Assembly (NCBI GenBank): GCA_910584325.1 | Contig: CAJTZH010000079.1 | Span: 1 to 12,551, forward strand | Reading direction: 5' to 3' | DNA length: 12,551 nt | Origin: an uncultured Lachnospiraceae bacterium | GTDB taxonomy: Bacteria > Bacillota > Clostridia > Lachnospirales > Lachnospiraceae | Part shown: positions 1-8,400 of the stretch, in pieces | Layout: every line of letters starts with the position of its first letter | Numbering within the stretch: the first letter of the stretch is position 1 | Notes under the pieces: generated by a model | Told to the model about the DNA's origin: nothing | The model's database searches: none | Seen by the model: only the letters and a program-made list of their open reading frames with translations | Translations under genes and position numbers: made by a program

Positions 1-162
1 GAGCTGACTACGTCGGCGACGGTGCTTGTATACTACATTTACCAGAAGGCGTTTATCGATTGGGATTTGGGATACTCCAGCGCGGTGTCGATGGTATTAT
101 TTGTCATAGTGCTTCTGGTAACCATAGTCCAGTTCGGCGTCCAGAAAAAGCAGGAACAGTAA
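1..162 (+). CDS. ABC sugar transporter permease, MalF/UgpA type (C-terminal fragment)
   Basis: Frame 1 is open from the window edge to a TAA at 160-162 and encodes the last 53 residues of a protein whose start lies outside the window. The visible part holds one clear membrane helix (roughly residues 29-47 of the fragment, Val/Leu/Ile-rich) followed by a short charged cytoplasmic tail rich in Gln and Lys. The segment before it, with the pattern TTSATVLVYYIYQKAF, resembles the end of MalF/UgpA/YesP-type inner-membrane permeases of family 1 carbohydrate ABC importers. The call is strengthened by the MalG-type permease that follows within 15 nt, since these two subunits are normally encoded side by side and form the transport channel as a heterodimer. 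The EAA loop that would prove the assignment is not in the window. Confidence 0.8.
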   Translation, partial: ELTTSATVLVYYIYQKAFIDWDLGYSSAVSMVLFVIVLLVTIVQFGVQKKQEQ

Positions 163-168
163 AGGAGG
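163..168 (+). promoter_or_regulatory. Shine-Dalgarno AGGAGG that fixes the start of the MalG-type permease
   Basis: AGGAGG at 163-168 directly abuts an ATG at 169, which is too close for initiation. It lies 9 nt before the in-frame ATG at 178, which is ideal spacing. The start is therefore placed at 178, giving a protein three residues shorter than the longest frame. Confidence 0.75.
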
Positions 169-177
169 ATGGAGCAT

Positions 178-1020
178 ATGGAACGTTCAAAGAGAAAACA
201 TCAGATTGCCCAGAAAACCGTACTGTACATCGTGCTGATTATTATTGCAGTCATTATGGTCATCCCGTTTTTATGGATGCTTTCCGCTTCGGTAAAGCCG
301 GACCGTGAAGTATTCCAGATGAATCCGTTTGTATGGATTCCTGAAAATCCGAGATGGGCGAATTATTCGGAAATCTGGACAAAGATACCGATGCTTACGT
401 TTGTTAAGAATACGGTATTTCTTACAATAGTTGTTACATTATTACAGCTTTTAACGAGCAGCTTTGCGGCATATGCATTCGCGAAGCTGCAGTTTAAGGG
501 CAAAAACGGTTTATTCCTCGCGTACATCGCAACGATTGCGATGCCGTGGCAGGTGTACATGGTTCCACAGTTTTTGATGATGAGAAGCTTTCATTTAAAC
601 GATAAACTGCTGGCGATTATCTGTCTTCAGGCATTCTCCGCATTCGGCGTGTTTATGATGAAGCAGTTTTATGAGGGAATACCGAATGAACTAAACGAGG
701 CGGCGCGAATAGACGGTATGAGTGAGTATCAGATTTATTCCCACATCATGCTGCCGCTGTCGAAACCTGCGTTGTCCACGCTGACGATTTTTACGTTTGT
801 CAATACATGGAACGATTATCTGGGACCATTGATTTACTTAAAGTCTGTAGATAAAAAGACGATTCAGTTAGGACTGAAAATGTTTATCAGCCAGTATTCG
901 TCTGATTACGGCTTAATTATGGCAGGCTCCGTGCTGTCATTGATACCGGTTATCATTGTATTTATGTGTTTGCAGAAGTATTTTGTCGAAGGCGTTGCCT
1001 CAACCGGTCTGAAGGGTTAG
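178..1020 (+). CDS. ABC sugar transporter permease, MalG/UgpE/YesQ type
   Basis: This 280-residue protein is the second membrane subunit of a carbohydrate ABC importer (CUT1 family). It has the usual length and about six membrane helices, the first at roughly residues 16-36. The diagnostic cytoplasmic EAA loop is present: E174-A175-A176 is followed by the conserved Gly and, further on, the Leu-Pro pair (pattern NEAARIDG, then MLPLSKP). This loop docks on the MalK-type ATPase. A typical C-terminal segment (FVNTWNDY) is also present. It pairs with the truncated permease just upstream. The substrate-binding protein and ATPase are not in the window. From the downstream enzymes, the cargo is inferred to be an oligosaccharide carrying an unsaturated uronic acid. 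Family assignment is secure; substrate is inference. Confidence 0.95.
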   Translation: MERSKRKHQIAQKTVLYIVLIIIAVIMVIPFLWMLSASVKPDREVFQMNPFVWIPENPRWANYSEIWTKIPMLTFVKNTVFLTIVVTLLQLLTSSFAAYAFAKLQFKGKNGLFLAYIATIAMPWQVYMVPQFLMMRSFHLNDKLLAIICLQAFSAFGVFMMKQFYEGIPNELNEAARIDGMSEYQIYSHIMLPLSKPALSTLTIFTFVNTWNDYLGPLIYLKSVDKKTIQLGLKMFISQYSSDYGLIMAGSVLSLIPVIIVFMCLQKYFVEGVASTGLKG

Positions 1021-1026
1021 AAAATG

Positions 1027-1066
1027 GGCTGCCGCAAAATAAATTTTATGATGCGGCGGCCTTTTT
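1027..1066 (+). terminator. Intrinsic-terminator-like hairpin between the permease and GH88 genes
   Basis: GGCTGCCGC at 1027-1035 pairs with GCGGCGGCC at 1053-1061 (nine pairs, one of them G-U), enclosing a 17-nt AT-rich loop. The second arm is followed at once by five T residues (1062-1066). It begins only 7 nt after the permease stop codon. No convincing promoter is visible between it and the GH88 gene at 1102, so it more likely attenuates transcription inside one operon than ends it completely. Confidence 0.75.
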
Positions 1067-1088
1067 ATCTTAAATAAAGAGAGAGTGT

Positions 1089-1093
1089 GGAGG
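1089..1093 (+). promoter_or_regulatory. Shine-Dalgarno GGAGG that fixes the GH88 start
   Basis: GGAGG lies 8 nt before the ATG at 1102. A longer frame could begin at a GTG at 1087, but that codon overlaps this ribosome binding site and has no site of its own. The ATG is therefore preferred. Confidence 0.75.
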
Positions 1094-1101
1094 AATCCGG
1101 T

Positions 1102-2301
1102 ATGAAAGAATTTTTTAAGGAGTATCAGGTTATCGGTGACGAAGAGACAGGCAGGGCGATGGAATTTGCGGTGAAACAGGCGCTTTCCAATCTTCCTGAG
1201 TTTACGGATAAATTTCAGAAGGCATACAGCGAAAAGAATTTTTACCAGCCCACGGAAAATGTAGACTGGACGACGGGATTCTGGACGGGGGAGCTGTGGC
1301 TTGCCTATGAATACGCGTTGGAAAATAAGGAATTATTTGAGGACGGAGCCGCTGAAAAACTGAAAAGAGCGGCAGAAGTCCAGATGGATTCGTTTTTATA
1401 TAGAATTGATAATAAAATAGAGGTTGACCATCATGATATGGGTTTCCTCTACTCACCTTCCTGTGTGGCGGGCTATAAACTGATTGGTTCCAAGGTGGGA
1501 AAGGAAGCGGCGGTGAAAGCCGCGGACCAGCTTTTGACAAGGTATCATCCTGTGGGAGAGTTTTTACAGGCGTGGGGAGCAATGGACGCGCCGGAGAACT
1601 ACAGGCTGATTATTGACTGTCTGAATAATCTGCCGCTGCTTTATTGGGCAAGCGGCGTGACGGGCGACAGCAAATACCGTGACATCGCGGAAAAGCATAT
1701 CCATACGGCAATCAGTAACGTGATTCGCGACGACTATTCGACATGGCATACATTTTTCTTTGATATGGAGACGGGGGCGCCTGACCACGGGGCGACCTGT
1801 CAGGGATACAGAGACGGTTCCGCGTGGGCGAGAGGACAGGCGTGGGGCGTTTACGGTCTGGCGACCGCTTACAAATATACGAAGAAGGAAGAATATATTC
1901 CGCTGTTTGAGAAAGTGACGGAGTACTTTTTAAACCATCTCCCGCAAGACCTCGTGCCGTTCTGGGATTTGGAGTTTACGGACGGCGATGACCAGCCGAG
2001 GGATTCCTCGAGCGCGTCGATTGCCGCCTGCGGAATGCTTGAGATGAGCCGGTATCTTCCGGAGGAAGAAGCGGCGTATTATATAACGATTGCGAAGAAG
2101 ATTATGAAATCCGTTTATGATAATTATGCGGTCAAGGACAAGACGCAATCGAACGGTCTTGTGCTTCACAGCACCTATTCCAACCATTCGCCGTATAATA
2201 CCTGTAATCATTACGGCGTGGACGAATGTAATATCTGGGGCGACTATTTTTATATGGAGGCGCTGATGAGGCTTCATAAAGACTGGAATCAATATTGGTA
2301 G
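1102..2301 (+). CDS. ugl: Unsaturated glucuronyl hydrolase (GH88)
   Basis: This 399-residue cytoplasmic enzyme is predicted to hydrate and release the 4,5-unsaturated uronic acid left at the non-reducing end of oligosaccharides by polysaccharide lyases. It is an (alpha/alpha)6-barrel family member of normal length. Family signatures are visible: an HHDMGFLYSP motif with D112 and IIDCLNNLPLLYWA with D172, which correspond to the two catalytic aspartates known as D88 and D149 in the Bacillus GL1 enzyme. The later HGATCQGYRDGSAWARGQAW region is also typical and separates GH88 from the related GH105. There is no signal peptide, so it acts on imported substrate. Its stop codon lies 13 nt before the next gene. 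Known GH88 enzymes act mainly on glycosaminoglycan disaccharides; whether that is the natural substrate here is uncertain, because the neighbours are not classic hyaluronan or chondroitin genes. Confidence 0.93.
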   Translation: MKEFFKEYQVIGDEETGRAMEFAVKQALSNLPEFTDKFQKAYSEKNFYQPTENVDWTTGFWTGELWLAYEYALENKELFEDGAAEKLKRAAEVQMDSFLYRIDNKIEVDHHDMGFLYSPSCVAGYKLIGSKVGKEAAVKAADQLLTRYHPVGEFLQAWGAMDAPENYRLIIDCLNNLPLLYWASGVTGDSKYRDIAEKHIHTAISNVIRDDYSTWHTFFFDMETGAPDHGATCQGYRDGSAWARGQAWGVYGLATAYKYTKKEEYIPLFEKVTEYFLNHLPQDLVPFWDLEFTDGDDQPRDSSSASIAACGMLEMSRYLPEEEAAYYITIAKKIMKSVYDNYAVKDKTQSNGLVLHSTYSNHSPYNTCNHYGVDECNIWGDYFYMEALMRLHKDWNQYW

Positions 2302-2314
2302 GAGGAACCGGCGT

Positions 2315-2944
2315 ATGAGCAATATTTTTAATCTGGATAATCCGATTTGGAATATATTAAATAAAATAACGGATGTGATAATTCTTTCGTTACTGTTTAT
2401 CGTAACGAGCGTTCCTGTCGTTACGATTGGCGCGTCCTTAACGGCGCTGTACTATCAGATGTTCCGTCTGTCGGAAAATACAGAGGGGAATATTGTGAGG
2501 GGTTATCTGAAATCTTTTGCCGAAAATTTTAAGAAAGCGACGCCTGTCTGGATTGTCTGTCTGATTGCAGGGGCGTTTCTTGCGGGAGATTTATATATCT
2601 GTATTAAGATGCAGATGCCTGCCGCCACATTTTTTATGGCGGTTATCTTTGTGATTGCGGTATTTTATGTGATGTTTGTGACATATCTGTTTCCGCTTCT
2701 GTCAAGGTGTATTGCGGATACAAAGAAAATTGCGTTTATGGCGTTTATGATGTCGGTTAAGGAACTGCCGAGAACAATATTTCTGGTATTTATCACAGGA
2801 ATTATGATTGCGGTTGGTCTGTTTGTGACGGCGCCGTTTTTAGCCGTAGCGCCGGGAGTGATTGCGTTTTCACATGTATTTATTTTCAGGGAGATTTTTG
2901 ATAAATATGATATGAAAGTGGAGGGATACCATGCTGAACAGTAA
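2315..2944 (+). CDS. DUF624 (YesL-like) integral membrane protein
   Basis: This 209-residue hydrophobic protein has about five predicted membrane helices, for example near residues 19-45, 75-97, 102-128 and 148-185. The N-terminal pattern NPIWNILNKITDVIILSLLF, followed by a TSVPVVTIGASLTALYY stretch, is typical of the DUF624/YesL family. These proteins accompany sugar ABC importers in many Firmicutes, such as the Bacillus subtilis rhamnogalacturonan (yes) locus. Their role is not established; an accessory role in uptake is inferred from gene context. A GGAGG site at 2301-2305 sits 9 nt before the ATG and overlaps the last base of the GH88 stop codon. The last 14 nt overlap the DUF2264 gene, which suggests translational coupling. 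Confidence 0.88.
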   Translation: MSNIFNLDNPIWNILNKITDVIILSLLFIVTSVPVVTIGASLTALYYQMFRLSENTEGNIVRGYLKSFAENFKKATPVWIVCLIAGAFLAGDLYICIKMQMPAATFFMAVIFVIAVFYVMFVTYLFPLLSRCIADTKKIAFMAFMMSVKELPRTIFLVFITGIMIAVGLFVTAPFLAVAPGVIAFSHVFIFREIFDKYDMKVEGYHAEQ

Positions 2945-4622
2945 AGAAGATTTCAGAAAATGTCTGCTGGATATGGCAGACCCGTTAATTCCGTATTTCA
3001 GCGAAAAGAGAGCGCGGCTGGAACTGGGAAAGACAGCGGTTTACTATGATAAGAGAGCGATTTCCATGGAGGGAATATCGCGTCTGTTCTGGGGATTTGT
3101 GCCGTTCTTTGCAGGCGGAGGAGAGAATGAACAGTGGCAGGATATCTTGAATACCGCGTTGACAGAAGGGTGCGACAAGGACGGAGAAGAATACTGGGGG
3201 GACTTTACGGATAAGGACCAGAAATTTGTGGAGATGGCGGCAATCGCGTATGGTATTTTGTTTGCGAGGGAACACCTCTGGGAGCCTTTATCGGAGACTG
3301 CAAAGGATAATCTGGCGGCGTATCTGTATAACATCAACGAATATGTGCTTCCGGAATGTAACTGGGTGTTGTTTGCCGTGTTGGTCAACCTTGCGCTCAA
3401 AAGTGTGGGAAAGAAGTACAGCGAGCCAAAACTTTCGGACTATCTGAAAATGACGGATAGTTTTTATGTGGGTGAGGGATGGTATCGCGACGGAGATTCC
3501 AACCAGAAAGATTATTATATTTCATTCGCGATTCACTTTTATTGTCTGATTTACGCAAAGGTGATGGAACAAGAGGACGCCCTGCGCTGCGCGCTGTTTA
3601 AGGAGCGTGCGATGATATTTGCGAAACAGTTTATTTACTGGTTCGATGATTCCGGTGAGGCGCTGCCGTTTGGGCGTTCCCTGACCTATCGGTTCGCGCA
3701 GGCGGCATTTTTTTCGGCGTGCGTCGTTGCGGAAATCGAGCCGTTTACGATGGGGCAGATGAAAGGTCTGATTGTCCGTCATCTGGAAAACTGGCTGAAA
3801 AAGGATATTTTTGACAGGAATCACATTCTGACTATCGGGTACGGCTATCCGAATCTGATTATGGCGGAGGCGTATAACGCGCCGGGTTCGCCTTACTGGG
3901 CGCTTAAGACATTTGCCGTTTTGATGATTCCTGACGGTCATCCGTTCTGGAGTGCCGCGGCAGAGCCGTTTCCTGAATTAAAACCGGTGAGCGCGCAGCC
4001 GTATGCGGATAAACTGATGTATCATTATAGAAATCATACGGCGGCGTTTCCGGTAGGTATTTTCAGTCCGGCAGGGCACGGGCAGTCCATCGCGAAATAT
4101 GGGAAATTTGTGTATGATACCTGCTTCGGGTTCAATGTGGCAAAATCGAGCTACAGCGTTTATGAAAACGCGCCTGACAGCATGCTTGCGTTTGAGATAG
4201 ACGGAGACTGTCATGTGAGACGAATCAGCATTGACAGCGCAATCCATGAGACGGATACATGGTCAAAGTGGAGTCCGTATCCGGGAATTACGGTGGAGAC
4301 GATTATCGAACCGGACGAGAACGGGCATACGAGATATCATAAGATTACCTCCGACGTGGAGTGTACGGCGTATGACTGTGGGTTTGCCATAGCGTGCCGT
4401 GATGAGGACAGGATAAAGAGTGAAGAAAGGGGTAATATGGCTTTGGCGGAAAATGTATTTTCAAGATGTGCGGTGAAAAGTCAGAGCGGTGTGGGTGTTG
4501 TTCTTGGCACGAGTCCGAACACAAATGTATTGTACCGCAAAACGGTTCTTCCTGCCGTGAGATATGAGATTCCGAAGGGAACGATTGAGATTGTAACAAG
4601 AGTAGATTGTGAGAAATTTTAA
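2931..4622 (+). CDS. DUF2264 family protein, probable cytoplasmic glycan-active enzyme
   Basis: This 563-residue soluble protein has no signal peptide. The first 360 residues or so are rich in aromatic, helical segments, consistent with the (alpha/alpha)-barrel proposed for DUF2264. The remaining 190 or so residues read as beta-rich. Recognisable family landmarks are the RLFWG segment near residue 50, an FGRSLTYRFA motif at about residues 247-256 and YNAPGSPYWALKTF at 315-328. The reaction is not proven by anything visible here. From memory, some DUF2264-type proteins have been placed among beta-glucuronidases (CAZy GH154), and others sit beside heparinase-like lyases. Glycoside cleavage of a uronic-acid-containing oligosaccharide is thus a reasonable inference. 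The gene overlaps DUF624 by 14 nt and has a GGAGGG site 5 nt before its start. The family call is firm; the function is tentative. Confidence 0.85.
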   Translation: MLNSKEDFRKCLLDMADPLIPYFSEKRARLELGKTAVYYDKRAISMEGISRLFWGFVPFFAGGGENEQWQDILNTALTEGCDKDGEEYWGDFTDKDQKFVEMAAIAYGILFAREHLWEPLSETAKDNLAAYLYNINEYVLPECNWVLFAVLVNLALKSVGKKYSEPKLSDYLKMTDSFYVGEGWYRDGDSNQKDYYISFAIHFYCLIYAKVMEQEDALRCALFKERAMIFAKQFIYWFDDSGEALPFGRSLTYRFAQAAFFSACVVAEIEPFTMGQMKGLIVRHLENWLKKDIFDRNHILTIGYGYPNLIMAEAYNAPGSPYWALKTFAVLMIPDGHPFWSAAAEPFPELKPVSAQPYADKLMYHYRNHTAAFPVGIFSPAGHGQSIAKYGKFVYDTCFGFNVAKSSYSVYENAPDSMLAFEIDGDCHVRRISIDSAIHETDTWSKWSPYPGITVETIIEPDENGHTRYHKITSDVECTAYDCGFAIACRDEDRIKSEERGNMALAENVFSRCAVKSQSGVGVVLGTSPNTNVLYRKTVLPAVRYEIPKGTIEIVTRVDCEKF

Positions 4623-4649
4623 ATATCAGCGTAAATAAGGAGATGCATT

Positions 4650-5441
4650 ATGGCTGTTTTATCGTTGAAGGTGATTAATAAGGACGATCAGGTAAAGTAT
4701 GTGGCAAGCGGGCAGGACGAGGTGTGTCTTGTGAATACGTCGGAGTATGCCGAGGGAGACAGAATTTGTCTGGAGACGGACGAAAAGAATATTCATGTGT
4801 GGTTTCAGGCAGACGACGCACTTGGAGCAGCTTTTGTCTATATTACGGATAACGTTTCCTTTTATATTCCGTTTGGCGAGAAAAGAGTGAGCTATTCGCC
4901 GAAAGCGTTTTACGGGAACAGACATTATCTGTACGCGAGAGCTGCAAGAGAGGATGAGATATACGCTTACAGAAATCTTGCTTTAAATCCGTGCGACCAG
5001 CATGGAGACACAAACTGCTATCCGCATGCCTTTGCGAATGTGGAGACGAGGGGAGAAGCGGTTTTTGCGGCACGCAATGCGATAGACGGCGTGATTGCAA
5101 ATCTTGCCCACGGAGAATGGCCGTATGAATCATGGGGAATCAACCGTCGAGACGACGCTTCCATGACGATTGCGTTTGGCAGGGAAGTTGTGGCGGACAG
5201 GATTGTTCTTTATACAAGGGCGGATTTTCCGCATGACAACTGGTGGAAGCAGGCAAGACTTACGTTTTCCGACGGGGAAACCATGACGCTTGAGATGGAA
5301 AAAAGCGTGAAACCGCATGTATTTAAAATAGAACCCAAAAAAATAACTTCCGTGACAATCGACCAGTTAATCAAGTCGGATGAAGCTTCGCCGTTTCCGG
5401 CTTTGACGCAGATGGAGGTATACGGATATGTTGCAAAATAA
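4650..5441 (+). CDS. Cytoplasmic protein with a discoidin (F5/8 type C)-like C-terminal domain
   Basis: This 263-residue protein has no signal peptide or membrane segment. Residues 1-105 form a beta-rich region I cannot assign to a family. Residues 108-260 resemble a discoidin/F5-8C beta-sandwich of the CBM32 type: an N-L-A-L-N-P opening, a variable loop leading to NAIDG, a WGINRRDD segment, an ADRIVLYTRADFPHDNWWKQ strand pair, and a closing MEVYGYV strand. Such domains usually bind galactose-like or uronic sugars, but normally in secreted proteins. AAGGAG at 4637-4642 is 7 nt before the ATG. The end overlaps the GH2 gene by 14 nt, so the two are probably translated together. It may be a non-catalytic partner of GH2 or an uncharacterised enzyme with a binding domain. 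Domain recognition is by eye; function is unknown. Confidence 0.7.
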   Translation: MAVLSLKVINKDDQVKYVASGQDEVCLVNTSEYAEGDRICLETDEKNIHVWFQADDALGAAFVYITDNVSFYIPFGEKRVSYSPKAFYGNRHYLYARAAREDEIYAYRNLALNPCDQHGDTNCYPHAFANVETRGEAVFAARNAIDGVIANLAHGEWPYESWGINRRDDASMTIAFGREVVADRIVLYTRADFPHDNWWKQARLTFSDGETMTLEMEKSVKPHVFKIEPKKITSVTIDQLIKSDEASPFPALTQMEVYGYVAK

Positions 5442-8400
5442 GGCAAGTCTGTCGTGGCTTGCAAATCCTGAAGTGTTCGCGGTGGGCAGAGAACCTGCCC
5501 ACTCGGACCATTTTTATTTTGCTTCTGAAAAGGAGATGGAGGAATGGAAGGATTTGGGAACAAATTGTTCCACGTCTTTTAGGCAGTCCCTTGACGGAAG
5601 CTGGAAATTTTTTTACGCCGAGAATCCTTCCATGCGGATTGTGGACTTTTACAGAGAGGATTACGACTGCTCGGAATTTGATTCGATAACGGTTCCCGGA
5701 CATATTCAACTGCAGGGTTACGACCGCTGCCAGTACATCAATACCATGTACCCGTGGGACGGACAGGAGTTTTTGCGTCCGCCGGTGGTCAGTGAAACGT
5801 ATAATCCTGTGGGAAGTTATGTCCGTTTTTTTGATGTGGATGAGGCGCTGCAGGGAAAAAAACTGTATTTGTCGTTTCAGGGCGTGGAGACGGCAATGTA
5901 CGTCTGGCTGAACGGGCAGTTTCTCGGATACAGCGAGGACGCGTTCTCTCCAAAGGAGTTTGATATTGCACCTTATGTGAAAAATGCAGGAAATAAGCTG
6001 GCAGTCGAAGTTTATAAGAGGAGCAGCGCAAGCTGGCTTGAGGACCAGGATTTTTTCCGGTTTTCCGGAATTTTCCGAGAGGTATACATCTATGCCGTTC
6101 AAAACGTCCATATCCGGGATTTGAAGATTACCGCCACGCTTGACGACGCGTATCGTGACGGACTGTTTACGGTGCAGGCGGATATTGTGTGTGAAGAACC
6201 GGATAAGGAGAAAAATACGCGCGCGTACTCCGTAGAATGTGAACTTCGCGGCACAGAAGGAAAAACCATAGGCTTATGGGAAGGACTGCCGGAAGGTGAA
6301 ATCATTCCCGATGTCAGGCAGTGGAGCGCGGAGTTTCCGAATCTGTATGAGGTGATTCTAAGAATCCGTGACGAAAAAGGTCTGATGATAGAGGCGGTCA
6401 AAGAACGGGCGGGATTTCGCAGGTTTGAGATGAAGGACGGATTGATGCGCCTGAACGGAAAAAGGATTATGTTTCACGGCGTCAACCGTCACGAGTTTTG
6501 TTGTGAGAGCGGAAGAGTTTTGAGTTACGATAAAATGGTCAGCGATGTGAAATGCATGAAAGAAAATCATATCAACGCCGTGAGAACGTCGCACTATCCG
6601 AACCAGTCCGCATGGTACCGCTTATGTGACGAGTACGGTATCTATGTGATAGACGAGACAAATCTGGAAAGCCACGGTTCCTGGCAGAAAATGGGGGCGG
6701 TGGAGCCCTCGTGGAATGTGCCGGGAAATAAACCGGAGTGGAAAGAGGCGGTTCTTGACAGGGCAAAATCCATGTATGAACGTGACAAGAACCATGCCTG
6801 CATTTTGATATGGTCGTGTGGAAACGAATCGTACGCAGGGGAAGATATTTTGGCAATGGCGGAGTATTTCCGGGGACAGGACCCGCACCGTCTGGTGCAT
6901 TATGAGGGTTGTGTCCACGACCGCAGGTATGCGGACTGTACGGATATGGAAAGCCGGATGTATGCAAAGCCGAAGGAAATAGTCCAATATCTTGAGGGAA
7001 ATCCTGTAAAACCGTATATCAGCTGCGAGTATATGCACGCTATGGGTAATTCCTGCGGCGGACTGCTGCGGTATCAGGAACTCGAAGAACGCTATGAGAA
7101 GTATCAGGGTGGATTTATCTGGGATTTTGTGGACCAGGCGCTTCTGACACAAAATGAGAACGGAACAAAAACGCTCAAATATGGCGGGGATTTTGACGAG
7201 CGGGCGACAGATTATCATTTCTGCGGAAATGGTCTTTTGTTTGCCGACAGGAGTGTAACGCCAAAAATGCAGGAAGTAAAGTACCTGTTTCAGGATGTTT
7301 TAATTGAACTGACTAAGGAGCGTGTTACGCTCAAAAACAGGTTTCTCTTTGACGACCTCTCGGATTGTGTCATGAGGGTGTGGGCTGCCTGCGAAGAAAC
7401 GATATTGTATGAAGAAATGATAACCGATATACAAACGCCTTGCGGCGGTCTGCGGTCATTTGAAATTGCAATGGACGCGGCGCCTGCCAATGTGCGGGAA
7501 TATACGATAAACGTAGAAATAATTAATAAAAATCCGGACTCTTTCGTGCATTTTGTGCGGGAAATCGCAAGAGAACAGCTTATTTTAGAGAATGAAAATT
7601 ATCATGACAGCAAGGCAGACATTAAGGCGGAGCCGCTTACCGTAGTGGAGGGTGATGTGAATATCGGCGTTATCGACGGTAACACACGGTATTTGTTTTC
7701 ACTTTGCGAGGGTGGTCCGGTTTCGCTTTGTGTAAATGGCAGAGAGCATATTTACCGCGCGCCGAAACTTTCGTTCTGGAGGGCGCTTACGGATAATGAT
7801 TTAGGCGGAAAATCCGGTTATGACCGCGCAGGCTGGATGACGGCGGGACTTTTTGCCAAAGTGGAGCGGATTGAAAAATCTATAGAATCCCGAAATCCTT
7901 TTGTAAGATATCATTTTCTTCTGCCGGGGATTACCGATGGGAAAGCTGTGATTTCGTATGAATTTGATGACAGAAATCTGTTGAAGGTGACGGCAGAATT
8001 TACGGGGACGAAGGAGCTTTATGAAATGCCGCTGTTTGCCGTTGATTTTATGCTCAAAGGAGACTACCATAGATTCCGTTATTACGGAAAGGGACCAATG
8101 GAGTGTCAGAACGACAGGGAAGAGGGGGCATTTCTCGGCGTATATGAGAGTACTGCCCGTGAAAATGTGACAAGAAATTTAAGACCGCAGGAATGTGGAA
8201 ACAGAACGGGAGTGCGATATGTAAAGGTATACAACGAAAAAGGGCAGGGACTTATGTTTATCGCGGATAAAACACCGTTTGAGATGAGCGTACTGCCATA
8301 CAGCGCTTATGAGCTGGAAAATGCATGGCATCAGGAAGAACTTGCAGACAGTAAGTATACATGGGTGAGAATCTGCGCCTGCCAGAGAGGCGTGGGCGGC

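Noticed and set aside
60..308. 82-residue plus-strand frame overlapping both permease genes
   Set aside because: It crosses the end of one permease and the start of the next in a different frame, and lacks a ribosome binding site or family resemblance.
1087..1101. GTG at 1087 as the GH88 start
   Set aside because: It would overlap the GGAGG site that is ideally spaced for ATG 1102 and has no site of its own.
5371..6111. 246-residue minus-strand frame opposite the GH2 start
   Set aside because: It is antisense to a gene with conserved motifs. Its translation is rich in Arg, His and Ile with no domain, as expected for a shadow frame.
6622..7218. 198-residue minus-strand frame opposite the GH2 active-site region
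   Set aside because: It lies wholly within the LacZ catalytic core, whose conservation explains the open complementary frame.
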